Positions 1-8,703 are shown, counted from the stretch's first letter. The stretch is DNA of 64,000 nucleotides from Blastocatellia bacterium (GCA_003168335.1 PMSM01000002.1:420899-484898), one strand, 5' to 3'. Notes: generated from the letters alone by a model not told the origin. Numbers and translations: made by a program.

Positions 1-298
1 AAATCGAGATAACTGACGTTTCATTTTCCCCCCGGCGTGTTAAGGGCGGCTTTGCCGCAGCACACTGCGGTAAGGCTAAGCCTTACCGTCTAAGGCTACT
101 ACTATCTTGGTCGAGGCTACGCCTCGAATACGAGGCGTAGCCTCGGGTTGGTTTACCGCGGTAACGGTGAGGCAAGCCTCACCGCACTGGGCGGCGGCGG
201 AGCCGCATTTGAGCAGATTCCACTCAAACGGGACGGCGAAACATCTCTTCATTCCTGCCCTCTCATCGGTGCTTATCTGTGTTCATCTGTGGCTAATC
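1..298. repeat. repeat-filled intergenic region
   Basis: No gene is supported here. The stretch contains a one-base-loop palindrome at 68-88 (arms CGGTAAGGCT/AGCCTTACCG), a perfect 15-bp inverted repeat at 112-126 and 131-145 with a 4-nt loop, and at 271-294 a copy of a short dispersed sequence (core TCTGTGTTCATCTGTGG) that recurs near 45,730 and 45,860. The long open frame across this region on the plus strand lies mostly antisense to the next gene and has no recognisable product. Confidence 0.6.
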
Positions 299-1393
299 TC
301 AAGGCGCGGTGAACCCGCTGAGCCCATTGCCGTACATCGCGTCCGTCTTCCACGACTGCGGATCGAAATTGACGTCCTGATCGCCAATAATCTTGACCGG
401 CAAGACCATGCGAATACCGCCCAGGTTATTCTGCTTGGCGATGCCGTTATCGACGATGCGGCCATCCGGGCCCACGCTAAACGTCGCCGAGCGCGCGAGC
501 TTTTGCTGCCGCAGGATCTTGATTTCGTAATCGCCCGGGTTCTTGTCCAGAAAGAACACGCCGTCCCAGTTGTTGGAGCTGGTGTCGTGGTTGTATCCGC
601 GCACTTTGGCAAACTGAAATTTCCAGACGCCCCAACGTCCCTGGGGATCGCCTACGCCGGTCGAAATCTGGTCTTCGTTATATCCCGGAGCGGTGCCGAT
701 CTGCTGCCCTTTGTAGAACAGGACGCCTTCCACCTTTTCGCCTTCATGCGTGCCGCGGAACCACATTTGAACGCTAAGGTTGGGAACGTTTTGGTCCTGG
801 GTCGGGTCATACCAGATAAAACCGATGGGCAAGCGCCAGTCCTGCACGACATAGAACTCCTGCTTTCCTTTGTATTCGGGGATGGCCTGATCAGGCGCAT
901 AAGTTGCGACTTTGAACTTGCCGGAAAAGAGCACGTCGTTGCTTCCCGCCAACGCGTTCTTCAATGTGATTTTGAACGGGAAGAGCCCTGTCTGTGTGAT
1001 GGCTTTCTTTTCGAGCTCGCTCTGATCCAGATCGGGGCCTTTGATCGTTATCAACTCATCATTGCCCACTTCCTGTGTCGGCAGCTTGAAACTGACCCAT
1101 GGCTTGCCGTCCGGCGTCGCCACTTCAAACATCCACTGGCTGCCGCCTGGCACGGGACCGAGAATCTGGAAATTGACTTGCGGTGTCCATGACCAGGTGT
1201 TGTATTTCGGTTCGGCCGCGGTCGGGTTGGACCAGTAGCGCAAATAGCGCTTAGTGCTGATGGCTACAGTGCGTTTGAGCAGAGTAGGGCCACCAGCCTG
1301 GTTAGCCGAGGCGCGGTTAGAGAAAACAAAAGCTGAACCTATGAGCAGCCAGAGCAGAAGGGCAAAGAGAACTGGGGGTTTCTTCCTCATCAT
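299..1393 (-). CDS. secreted protein of unknown function
   Basis: This 364-residue protein begins MMRKKPP and has a clear signal peptide: two lysines, a hydrophobic core at about residues 7-22 and a likely cleavage after SNRASA. The start is set by a GGGAG ribosome site 5 nt upstream of the ATG at 1393; an upstream in-frame ATG at 1447 would bury the signal peptide and is less likely. The mature part is rich in aromatic residues and beta-strand-like segments, with no cysteine pairs or catalytic motif I can recognise. It stands alone between two repeat-rich gaps. I do not recognise the family, and an exported beta-rich protein is all that can be said. Confidence 0.75.
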   Translation of the reverse strand: MMRKKPPVLFALLLWLLIGSAFVFSNRASANQAGGPTLLKRTVAISTKRYLRYWSNPTAAEPKYNTWSWTPQVNFQILGPVPGGSQWMFEVATPDGKPWVSFKLPTQEVGNDELITIKGPDLDQSELEKKAITQTGLFPFKITLKNALAGSNDVLFSGKFKVATYAPDQAIPEYKGKQEFYVVQDWRLPIGFIWYDPTQDQNVPNLSVQMWFRGTHEGEKVEGVLFYKGQQIGTAPGYNEDQISTGVGDPQGRWGVWKFQFAKVRGYNHDTSSNNWDGVFFLDKNPGDYEIKILRQQKLARSATFSVGPDGRIVDNGIAKQNNLGGIRMVLPVKIIGDQDVNFDPQSWKTDAMYGNGLSGFTAP

Positions 1394-1723
1394 CGTCTCC
1401 CTATCTTCAATTCTCAACTGGAGTAAACGCTTGCCAGGGTGGCGCAAATACTAAACGCATTGGGAGAAAGTAGTCAACGAAAGTTGCGAGGCAGGCAGGT
1501 CGTGTTAACGAAATCGCGCGCTTTCTTCACGCTGAAGGCGTGAGATGGAATAGCCAGGGCAACGCCCCTGGAAGACATTCGATTAGAATTCATTTGAGCC
1601 CTGAAGGGGCGGAATTAGATTCATCGCGCTGACTAGGACGAAGAGATTCCGCGCCCTTGGCGCTGCCAATTCAATATCAACTATCGGATAGCCTCTCTGA
1701 AGACAACGCTCTAAACTAAGAGC
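1394..1723. repeat. intergenic region with dispersed repeat debris
   Basis: No gene is seen. The stretch separates two divergent genes and contains short palindromic repeat units of the type AGCCCTGAAGGGGCGG and CAGGGCAACGCCCCTG at about 1555-1615, resembling repeat families spread through acidobacterial and planctomycete genomes. Promoters of both flanking genes should lie here, but no clear -35/-10 pair stands out. Confidence 0.5.
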
Positions 1724-3187
1724 ATGGCCAAACTCGATTCCGACTTTCGCAACACTCTAGACACCGCCTTCAATCACGCTGTTTCCCATCTCGAGAATCT
1801 CGATCAAACGTCAGTCGCCGCCACGGCCGACCTCGAGACTCTGCGCGCGCGGATCAACAAGCCGCTGGCGCGCGCCGGCATAGCGCCCGATCAAGTCATA
1901 CAGGAACTGAATGCGGATGTAGCCGGCGGCTTGCTCGGTTCCGCGGGTGGCAGGTTCTTCGGCTGGGTGATTGGCGGCGCGTTACCGGCGGCTGTGGGCG
2001 CTGATTGGCTGACGTCGGTGTGGCAACAAAATTCGGCGCTCTACGCCTGCTCGCCGGCCGCAGCCGTAGTGGAAGAGACAGTCGGAGTTTGGTTGAAAGA
2101 AATCCTCGGCCTGCCACCGAAGGCGAGCTTTGCTCTGGTGACCGGTTGTCAGATGGCGCACGTCACCTGTCTCGCCGCCGCGCGGCATGCGTTGCTTCAG
2201 AAGCGTGGTTGGGACGTCGAGTCGCAGGGTATGTTTGGTGCGCCGCGGATTCGGATTCTTTCAAGCTGTGAGTGTCACGGTTCATTCGAACGCGCCGTGC
2301 GTCTGCTTGGCTTTGGTCAGGCACAGGTCAAACTTCTGCCCGTCGATGATGAAGGCCGGCTGATCCCCGGAGCTTTGGAAGATGAGTTAAGGAAAGACTC
2401 CACGGCGCCGACACTCGTGCTGTTGCAGGCAGGTGACATCAACATCGGTGCTTACGATTCATTCGAGACATTGATTCCAATCGCGCACGCATCCGGGGCG
2501 TGGGTGCACGTCGATGGCGCGTTTGGTTTGTGGGCGGGGGCGAGCCCGCGTTTGCGCCACCTGGTGAAGGGAATCGAAGCGGCCGATTCATGGGCCACCG
2601 ACGGACACAAGTGGCTCAACGTACCTTTTGATTCCGGCTTTGCGTTCGTGGCTGACAGGTCAGCTCATCGTGCTTCGCTTTCAATTCGCGCTGCCTATCT
2701 GACTCACGCCGCGGACGCGCGCGATCAAGTCGATTGGAATCCTGAATGGTCGCGCCGCGCGCGCGGCTTTCCGGCTTACGCGGCGCTGCGCCAGTTGGGC
2801 CGGGACGGCGTGGCAGAGTTGATCGAGCGCTGTTGCCATCACGCGCATTCACTGACCACGCGTATCGGCGCCTTACCCGGCGCAGAAGTTCTGTGGGAAC
2901 CGACGATCAACCAGGGCCTGGTGCGTTTTCTCGCTCAAAAATCTAACCCATCGTTTAGCGGCGGGCTACTGCCCGCCGAAGAGGCTAACGACCGCCGCAC
3001 GGATGAAATAATCGCCGCGATACTAAAGACAGGCGAAGCATTTTTTGGCGGCACGACCTGGCGCGGCCGCCGCGCCATGCGAGTGAGCGTCACCAACTGG
3101 CGCACCACCGAAGCCGACGTCGATCGCGTGGTGAAGGCGGTGGCGAGTGTTTTGTCAGTACCACCTGCGTTAGCGGGTCGGTCTTAA
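1724..3187 (+). CDS. PLP-dependent group II decarboxylase-family protein
   Basis: This 487-residue protein belongs to the pyridoxal-phosphate-dependent decarboxylase family (glutamate/aromatic amino acid decarboxylase fold). The PLP lysine is K296 in the motif TDGHKWLN, preceded by HVDGAFG, whose aspartate would contact the pyridine nitrogen. The N-terminal half carries the family pattern around GWVIGGALPAAVGADWL and ALVTGCQMAH. The substrate cannot be read from sequence; related proteins are often annotated as aspartate aminotransferase-like or aromatic decarboxylases. Two oddities are visible. About 20 residues near position 410-430 are encoded by an inserted dispersed repeat (2953-2989). 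The last residues, PPALAGRS, also come from a repeat-like sequence. The frame stays open through both. Confidence 0.85.
   Translation: MAKLDSDFRNTLDTAFNHAVSHLENLDQTSVAATADLETLRARINKPLARAGIAPDQVIQELNADVAGGLLGSAGGRFFGWVIGGALPAAVGADWLTSVWQQNSALYACSPAAAVVEETVGVWLKEILGLPPKASFALVTGCQMAHVTCLAAARHALLQKRGWDVESQGMFGAPRIRILSSCECHGSFERAVRLLGFGQAQVKLLPVDDEGRLIPGALEDELRKDSTAPTLVLLQAGDINIGAYDSFETLIPIAHASGAWVHVDGAFGLWAGASPRLRHLVKGIEAADSWATDGHKWLNVPFDSGFAFVADRSAHRASLSIRAAYLTHAADARDQVDWNPEWSRRARGFPAYAALRQLGRDGVAELIERCCHHAHSLTTRIGALPGAEVLWEPTINQGLVRFLAQKSNPSFSGGLLPAEEANDRRTDEIIAAILKTGEAFFGGTTWRGRRAMRVSVTNWRTTEADVDRVVKAVASVLSVPPALAGRS
2953..2989. repeat. dispersed palindromic repeat inside the decarboxylase gene
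   Basis: The sequence GTTTAGCGGCGGGCTACTGC and its continuation to 2989 match the first half of the intergenic repeat at 28273-28324, including the self-complementary core GGCGGGCTACTGCCCGCC. It lies in frame within the coding sequence and encodes about FSGGLLPAEEAN, so it looks like a repeat that inserted and was tolerated. Confidence 0.65.
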
Positions 3188-3515
3188 GATGTTTTAGCGG
3201 AAGGGCTCTACCAGCCTGCGAAGCAGACGGCATTGAGTAGCCCCGGGCATAAAGCCCGGGGAACGAGCAGCGAGAAGATTCAGAGCCCCGTTAAGGGGCG
3301 GCAGGTACAGAACCGCTCGCGGTAGCGAGCGGGTAACGTTGCTCGTAAGACCCGCTTGCTACCGCAAGCGGCTCCGTACCAATTTCTGTCGCCCGCTTTC
3401 CGGGCTTGCTGTCGGTAATGACGTTCGAACCCCGGACTTACGCCGGGCTACTAACATGCCGCCCGCTATCGCGGCTCGTTGAGCCCTTTACCTTCCTGGT
3501 TGCGGTCCCGGCTGT
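3188..3515. repeat. mosaic of palindromic repeats between convergent genes
   Basis: There is no gene. The region is a patchwork of short hairpins: CCCCGGGCATAAAGCCCGGGG near 3241, CCGCTCGCGGTAGCGAGCGG near 3313, and CCGCTTGCTACCGCAAGCGG near 3352, plus units resembling TACGCCGGGCTACTAACATG. The same hairpin styles recur near 16150-16245 and 19150-19170. Between two convergent genes these could act as bidirectional transcription stops, but that is inference. Confidence 0.65.
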
Positions 3516-4190
3516 TCACTTCTTAGTTTTATCGCTATGCCAAATCTTCTTCTGCGCACTCTTCTTCCGGCGCTTGACCCCGCGGCGAGGCGGCAACTTC
3601 TTCGGATCGCCCGTGCCGGCTTTCTTCACAACGCCGCCTTCGTCTTCCGCGATTTCAGTCAGCGTGCGTTTGGTCAGCACTGAGTACGGTTGGGTTTCGC
3701 TGATGTCTTCGCCTTCTGTGGCGTACTCGTCGCGATGCTTAATAAGAAGCCATTGCCGATCGCGCGTGCGCACGAGCACGAACGAACCCTTCAGCTTTTT
3801 GCCGAGCACGGTGAATTTGAGGTCGCCCTTGGCTAGGCCCTTTGAAACTCCCTCCGAGTTCTCGGGCGCATAGATGCCATGGTCCCAGACCATCACGGTG
3901 CCGCCGCCGTATTCGCCCTCGGGAATTACGCCCTCAAAGTCGGCATAGTCGACCGGGTGATCTTCGACCTGCATTGCCAGACGCTTCACCGCCGGATCCA
4001 TCGAAGGACCTTTGGGCACGGCCCATGATTTCAAGACGCCGTCGGCTTCGAGACGAAAGTCGTAGTGCAATTGCGTCGCGCGATGCTTTTGCACGACAAA
4101 GACGTTGCCCAGCTCGGAAGTTTTCTTCTCCGGCCCGGGCTCGGGCGTTTTATTGAAGCGGCGTTTCTTTTTGTATTCGGATAATGACAT
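3516..4190 (-). CDS. standalone LigD-type 3'-phosphoesterase (DNA repair)
   Basis: The 224-residue protein matches the phosphoesterase (PE) domain of bacterial non-homologous end-joining ligase LigD. It has the conserved stretch VVQKHRATQLHYDFRLE, then WAVPKGPSM, VEDHPVDYADFEGVIPEGEYG and GTVMVWD; the histidines and aspartate of HYDFRLE and EDHP are the expected metal and phosphate ligands. In LigD this domain trims 3' ends of DNA breaks. Here there is no ligase or polymerase domain and no Ku gene next to it. The C-terminal 35 residues are very basic (PPRRGVKRRKKSAQKK), which may bind DNA. The gene converges with the decarboxylase gene and lies downstream of rnhB on the same strand, with a hairpin repeat between them. 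Confidence 0.88.
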   Translation of the reverse strand: MSLSEYKKKRRFNKTPEPGPEKKTSELGNVFVVQKHRATQLHYDFRLEADGVLKSWAVPKGPSMDPAVKRLAMQVEDHPVDYADFEGVIPEGEYGGGTVMVWDHGIYAPENSEGVSKGLAKGDLKFTVLGKKLKGSFVLVRTRDRQWLLIKHRDEYATEGEDISETQPYSVLTKRTLTEIAEDEGGVVKKAGTGDPKKLPPRRGVKRRKKSAQKKIWHSDKTKK

Positions 4191-4226
4191 GGACGCGAGT
4201 TTCAGGTTTCAAGTCAGGAAAAGAAC

Positions 4227-4298
4227 GTCCGACAAACTTCAGTTTGTCGCCGCTCTCGATTTGCTCAAGCTGAAGCGACAAACTAAAGTTTGTCGGAC
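4227..4298. repeat. nested palindrome repeat (CTTCAG-core family)
   Basis: Two 24-nt arms at 4227-4250 and 4275-4298 are inverted copies with one mismatch, and each arm is itself a palindrome (ACAAACTTCAGTTTGT). The architecture is the same as at 25772-25835, with different stem letters but the same centre. It lies between rnhB and the phosphoesterase gene. Confidence 0.75.
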
Positions 4299-4346
4299 AT
4301 CCAAAGCGGTGTCGCGCTACGCTTGCCACCGCACTCCAAAATCGGG

Positions 4347-5207
4347 CTATCGCCCGGCGCCTACTGCCGCGTCGGCTTTCTCAGGGAACAACTCGTTCTG
4401 AACTGGATCGAGGCCGAGGACTTCGCGCACCGGCGCAAAACTTCTGCGATGAATTGGCGCCGCGCCGAGTTCTTTTAGCAGGCGGCAATGCTCCGGCGTG
4501 GGATAGCCTTTGTGCGTGGCGAAGTTATAGCCGGGATGCACAGAATCAAATTCAGCCATCAGAGCGTCGCGGGTGGTCTTGGCGATGATCGAGGCGGCCG
4601 CGATGCTGGCGGAAAGTGTGTCGCCTTTGATGATGCCGCGCTGCGGCGTTGAGCAGTGGGGGATGCGTCGCGCGTCAACCAGAACAAAATCGGGCGGCGA
4701 CGTCAGCCCTTCAACGGCACGTCGCATGGCGAGCAAGCCGGCGTGATAGATGTTGAGGGTGTCGATCTCTTCAACTTCGGCGCGACCGGCGCACCATGCG
4801 ACTGCGTCCTGTTTGATCTGCTGCGCCAGTTCATCGCGCACCGCCATATCAAGAATCTGTTTTGAGTCATTCAAGCGCTGCAGTTTGTAGTTGCGCGGCA
4901 GAATCACCGCGGCCGCAACCACCGGCCCGGCCAACGGCGCCATTCCCGCTTCGTCAACGCCGGCGATAAGGTTGAATCCCTGATCCCAGAGTTCGATCTC
5001 AAAGCGAAGAAGATTGTGCAGGCGCTGGCCTTCGGCTCGATTCTTACGCCGGCGTTCTCGGATTTGTTTTGCGAGATGATGCGCGCCCTGGCGCGCGTCG
5101 CACTCGAGAGCTTCGACCACACCTTTGGGGACCGGTCGGGCGCGATCGACAAACCGCTCCTTAAGTTCGGGAATCGATTTGGCTAGAAGTTGGTCGAGTG
5201 ATGACAT
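4347..5207 (-). CDS. rnhB: ribonuclease HII with altered GRG motif
   Basis: RNase HII removes RNA from RNA/DNA hybrids and single ribonucleotides from DNA. The 286-residue protein has the family core: VDEAGMAPLAGPVVAAAVILP near residue 85 (catalytic Asp-Glu), LNDSKQI, LVDAR (third acidic residue), GDTLSASIAAASIIAKTTRD and HPGYNFATHKGYPTPEH. The Gly-Arg-Gly step that normally follows DEA and reads the RNA 2'-OH is Gly-Met-Ala here. An N-terminal extension of about 80 residues, absent from the usual 200-residue enzyme, precedes the core and looks helical and basic. The last residues (AAVGAGR then TAG) overlap a repeat-like hairpin. Confidence 0.9.
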   Translation of the reverse strand: MSSLDQLLAKSIPELKERFVDRARPVPKGVVEALECDARQGAHHLAKQIRERRRKNRAEGQRLHNLLRFEIELWDQGFNLIAGVDEAGMAPLAGPVVAAAVILPRNYKLQRLNDSKQILDMAVRDELAQQIKQDAVAWCAGRAEVEEIDTLNIYHAGLLAMRRAVEGLTSPPDFVLVDARRIPHCSTPQRGIIKGDTLSASIAAASIIAKTTRDALMAEFDSVHPGYNFATHKGYPTPEHCRLLKELGAAPIHRRSFAPVREVLGLDPVQNELFPEKADAAVGAGR

Positions 5208-5230
5208 AAATGCAAATCCGAAGACGTGTC

Positions 5231-5255
5231 AGTAGCCCGACCGTTAGGGCGGGCT
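5231..5255. repeat. short dispersed palindrome
   Basis: The sequence AGTAGCCCGACCGTTAGGGC followed by GGGCT forms a hairpin of the GTAGCCCG family seen at 28273 and 62010. It sits in the short gap between rnhB and the glycosyltransferase gene. Confidence 0.5.
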
Positions 5256-5293
5256 GCCGGCGATACAGGCCCTTGCTGACGCGGCTTCTGATA

Positions 5294-7003
5294 CTACTGC
5301 TTCCCTCGCAAAGCCGCGAGCGACTTCTGATCCAAAACATAAACGTAGGCCGCCGGAGTCGGGCCTACGGCGATCGTAAACGCAGGTTGGCTTGCCTGGC
5401 GCAGCCGCGCCAGCATCGCCTGGTTGCTTAAATAGGTCCGGCCGCGCGCGTCGATCAGTAAATCCCCGGGCGTCAACTTTTCCAGGTCCGCGGGATCAGA
5501 CGAGTCAATACAAGCCAGGTCGGGACGATTCGCCCGCTGCGCGTAATAAGCGGCGACGGATTGCAACTCGCTGGCGACCTGGGTGCCGGGCTGAGCGCGC
5601 TTTGCAATCTCAATCATCGCATCTTTCATCTGAGCGTCGTAAAACTCGTCCTGCGGAAAGTACGTCCCGGCCTGCGCCGGGCCACCGCCCAGCACGCTCA
5701 TATATAGACGATAATGCGGCGTGGCTGTTACCGCTGACCAGAAAGCCGAGATGATTACCACCGAGGCCAGGGCGGAGCGAGAATAAATTCCAATGGCTTT
5801 GTTATCAAACGCGCGGGCGCAAAATCTTCCCAGCTGTCGGGCCGTAAACTGAACCCCAATCGCAGCGGTGATCATTAGAGCCGGCAAAACAGACGTGAGG
5901 TACCGAGTGAACTTGCCGCCGGGAACGGAAAACGCCAGGAACCATAACGACAGCCAAAGCAGCAGGAAATACCTACCGTCTCCGCTCTTTTGTTTGAAGA
6001 GCAATCCCAGGCCAAGCACAAAGCTTAGCAAGGTCAGGACCGGCAGCTTGGTGACGATCAGGACCAGATAGAAATACCACGGCTCGCCGCTTAACCAATC
6101 CGTGAATCGATGCCGATAAAGCCGTCCCAGGAATTCATAGCTGTCGTGCCCCATGGTGCGGCCACTGGTGAAATTCGACATAGCTTGCCACGTTCCCGGC
6201 AACAGGATGGTCGGATTACAGATTAGAAACACGATGCCCATCACGAGAAAGAATTTCAGGAAACGCTTTTTTCCGATGACCCAGCGGGTGCCTGGAATCC
6301 TTTGGAACGTGTAGTTATAAGCCACGCTGATCGCCAGCATTGCCGGCACGTACTTTGAGGCGAGCATGGCGCCGAAGGCGGCGGCAGTGGCCCAATAGAA
6401 GCGTTCGGGGCGGCGCTCGGGCTGGCTTTCCGCGACGCGCTGCCCTCGCAGCCAAAAGAAATTTGCGAGCATGAAGAAGAAGATCAGAAAAGTATCTTCC
6501 TTCGCGATGCGATTGAAGCCGATTGCCAGTGGATCAAAAGCCCATAAGGCGGCGGAGATAAGACCCACTTCCAGACCGAACAACTCTGAAGCCACCAGAA
6601 AGACCAGCACTGCGGTAAAAGTTCCAAAGAGAGCGCCCGGAAAACGCAGAGAGCTTTCTATTGCAACATTCAGTTCAGGATGACCGGCAACCAGCGAGGT
6701 CCGGTTCCATCTCTCGGCGACGATTACGCTGACGGTCAGCAACGCTTTCATCAGCAAGGGATGCTCACCATTCGCCGACGTGAGGCCCTGCGCGCGATAT
6801 TCGTTGACGGCGTTGAGCTTGTTCAACTCGTCTTCGCTCAGGCCTTCACTGCTCAATGCGTTGACCCGAAAGCCGAAGCCGACAAGTACCAGGATACCAA
6901 GGGCGGTGACCAGCAAAACACGGCGAACAGAATGCGTGCCGGCTCCAGCGAACAATTCGGGTCTTAGTCCGGCGGTTACTACAGGCAGGGCAGGGAACGA
7001 CAA
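5294..7003 (-). CDS. PMT/ArnT-type membrane glycosyltransferase
   Basis: This 569-residue integral membrane protein fits the dolichyl-phosphate-mannose protein mannosyltransferase / ArnT superfamily (PMT_2). The first luminal loop carries SEDELNKLNAVNEYRAQG, where the acidic residues after the first membrane helix match the catalytic acidic pair of the family, followed by GEHPLLMKAL. About ten further hydrophobic helices follow up to residue 420, then a soluble C-terminal domain of about 130 residues. It would move a sugar from a lipid carrier to an unknown acceptor on the outer face of the membrane. The start is a TTG at 7003 with GGAGG 10 nt upstream. Confidence 0.8.
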   Translation of the reverse strand: MSFPALPVVTAGLRPELFAGAGTHSVRRVLLVTALGILVLVGFGFRVNALSSEGLSEDELNKLNAVNEYRAQGLTSANGEHPLLMKALLTVSVIVAERWNRTSLVAGHPELNVAIESSLRFPGALFGTFTAVLVFLVASELFGLEVGLISAALWAFDPLAIGFNRIAKEDTFLIFFFMLANFFWLRGQRVAESQPERRPERFYWATAAAFGAMLASKYVPAMLAISVAYNYTFQRIPGTRWVIGKKRFLKFFLVMGIVFLICNPTILLPGTWQAMSNFTSGRTMGHDSYEFLGRLYRHRFTDWLSGEPWYFYLVLIVTKLPVLTLLSFVLGLGLLFKQKSGDGRYFLLLWLSLWFLAFSVPGGKFTRYLTSVLPALMITAAIGVQFTARQLGRFCARAFDNKAIGIYSRSALASVVIISAFWSAVTATPHYRLYMSVLGGGPAQAGTYFPQDEFYDAQMKDAMIEIAKRAQPGTQVASELQSVAAYYAQRANRPDLACIDSSDPADLEKLTPGDLLIDARGRTYLSNQAMLARLRQASQPAFTIAVGPTPAAYVYVLDQKSLAALRGKQ

Positions 7004-7346
7004 ATCTTCGGATCCTCCAGGAACAGCGAAAGCTTAACGTTTATCAAGGTATGGGGCAACTCGCTAAAATTCCCAGGCTTGCAATCTAAGACGTTGAGAA
7101 GGGCCGCAATGCGTTCAGCGCAAGGCCGGCAGTGAGCTTTTGTGACTCCGAAACGAACTGAGACAAGGGTTGGCACGCGGAATATCACCCACCAACTCGC
7201 GAAAGCAGCTTGCAATTACCTCAGAAATGGGCGACTATGAGCGCTTGTTTTAAGACCCCCAGCGCCTTCGTGAGTTTGGACGCTTAAGTAAACGCGGAAG
7301 GGGCTCTAATCAGCAATTTCAATCATTTAGTGGAGAGATAACAGAT
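7004..7346. other. intergenic region between divergent genes
   Basis: I see no convincing gene here. A 78-codon minus-strand frame at 6979-7215 overlaps the glycosyltransferase start and has no recognisable product. The region should hold the promoters of both divergent genes. The last 20 bases carry the GGAGAG ribosome site of the radical SAM gene. Confidence 0.5.
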
Positions 7347-8621
7347 ATGGCACCACCGCTACTTCAGCAAGAGAATGCCCCTGCTTCCTCGGCGCCGCCG
7401 TCCAGGTTGGATCAGAAACTTCATCAAATCCTGTACAAGCCTGAGACGCGAACTACGCTGGAAGTGAAGCCGGAGGCGGAAGTTCTGCCGGAGCCTCCGT
7501 ACCCGATTCACGCCAATCCGCAGCCGATGACCAAGTCGGAGTATCAGAAGCTGAACGCAATCCGCACCTGGAAAACCTGGGGCTCGCCCTATTTCAAGTC
7601 GCGCTGGTACAGCAACGACCTGCGGCCGATCATTCCGTATCTGTTCACTGAGTGGAAGTGCAATCTCGATTGCCACTACTGCTGGTCTTATAACAATAAA
7701 GTCAAAGGCATGACCGAAGACACAGCGAAGCGCTCGATCGATTGGCTGCATTCGATTGGTTCGCGCGTGTTGGCGCTAATGGGTGGCGAGCCGCTGCTGC
7801 GGCCGAAGTTCATTCATAAGATCGTCCATTACAGCGCGAAGAAAAACATCTTCGTCTACCTGCCAACAAACGGCCGCCTGATGAAGCCCGAAGTGATCGA
7901 TCGCCTGGGCGACGCGGGTATCGCCACCGTCAATCTGGCGGTTGATTCAGTCAAAGACCGAAAGTCTCTGCCGAAAGCGCTGGATCCAATTCGTCCGTAC
8001 TTTGAGTATCTGGTTAAGCGGCAGCATCACTATGGCTACACGGTGATGTTCAATATCAATATTTGCCGCAACAACATGGATGACGTCAAAGAGTTGACGG
8101 AGATCGCGCACGACGCCGGTATTGCGACCGACTATCACATCAACGAAACGCCGATGATGGAGCAGGACCACTTCAAGCACCTTGACGAGAACGTCACGTA
8201 CCTGACGCCCGACGACTGGTCAAAGGTCGACGACCTGCTGGCTTATCTCGACGACAAGCGGCACAACGAAGGCTACAAAATGGTCAACCAGAGCAAGCAC
8301 ATGCAGGAGATGAAGAAACTCATGCGCGGTGCAGTGCCGCCCTGGAATTGCCGCGCGGGTCAGAACTCTCTAATCATTCGCACGGATGGAACCCTGGCGC
8401 CGTGCTTCCCCATGTATTCGGCCACGCACGACTGGGGCACGATTGAGAATCCGAAGTTCGACCACGCCCAATTGGACGAGATGAAGAAGGAGTGTTCGAC
8501 GCACTGTCTGTCGACCTGCAACTACATCCTCGCCCACTGCTATGACACCAAGCGCGTGCTGAAGTGGGTGGCCAAGCAGGCCATGCACGGCTTCAAAGGA
8601 TCGACGGACACGATTCAGTAA
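7347..8621 (+). CDS. radical SAM protein with Cys-rich C-terminal region
   Basis: The 424-residue protein has the radical SAM cluster motif CNLDCHYC near residues 109-116, which binds a [4Fe-4S] cluster and S-adenosylmethionine, followed by MGGEPLLRP, the usual glycine-rich SAM contact. The C-terminal part contains many cysteines (WNCRAGQ, APCFP, KKECSTHCLSTCNY, AHCYD) in the spacing style of SPASM/twitch domains that hold extra Fe-S clusters, often for peptide or protein modification. The N-terminal 75 residues are proline-rich and look disordered. A GGAGAG site precedes the ATG, and a clear terminator follows. No precursor peptide gene is seen next to it, so the substrate is unknown. HpnH-like or heme-modifying activities are alternatives. 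Confidence 0.85.
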   Translation: MAPPLLQQENAPASSAPPSRLDQKLHQILYKPETRTTLEVKPEAEVLPEPPYPIHANPQPMTKSEYQKLNAIRTWKTWGSPYFKSRWYSNDLRPIIPYLFTEWKCNLDCHYCWSYNNKVKGMTEDTAKRSIDWLHSIGSRVLALMGGEPLLRPKFIHKIVHYSAKKNIFVYLPTNGRLMKPEVIDRLGDAGIATVNLAVDSVKDRKSLPKALDPIRPYFEYLVKRQHHYGYTVMFNINICRNNMDDVKELTEIAHDAGIATDYHINETPMMEQDHFKHLDENVTYLTPDDWSKVDDLLAYLDDKRHNEGYKMVNQSKHMQEMKKLMRGAVPPWNCRAGQNSLIIRTDGTLAPCFPMYSATHDWGTIENPKFDHAQLDEMKKECSTHCLSTCNYILAHCYDTKRVLKWVAKQAMHGFKGSTDTIQ

Positions 8622-8643
8622 CGATCGCGCTAAGCGAAAAAGC

Positions 8644-8678
8644 AAGGCCCACGGCAATTGTCGTGGGCCTTTTCTTTT
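8644..8678 (+). terminator. intrinsic terminator of the radical SAM gene
   Basis: The stem GGCCCACG (8646-8653) pairs with CGTGGGCC (8662-8669) around an 8-nt loop and is followed by TTTTCTTTT. Flanking A residues make it partly bidirectional, so it may also stop the convergent WG-repeat gene. Confidence 0.85.
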
Positions 8679-8703
8679 CGCAATGCTAACTTCAGCGATC
8701 GAG

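Noticed and set aside
107..1192. Long plus-strand open frame (361 codons)
   Set aside because: It lies antisense to a secreted protein that has a signal peptide and ribosome site, and its own start falls in palindromic repeats.
6979..7215. 78-codon minus-strand frame upstream of the glycosyltransferase
   Set aside because: It overlaps the start of the glycosyltransferase, lacks a good ribosome site and has no recognisable pattern; the cysteines CRPCAERI alone are not enough.
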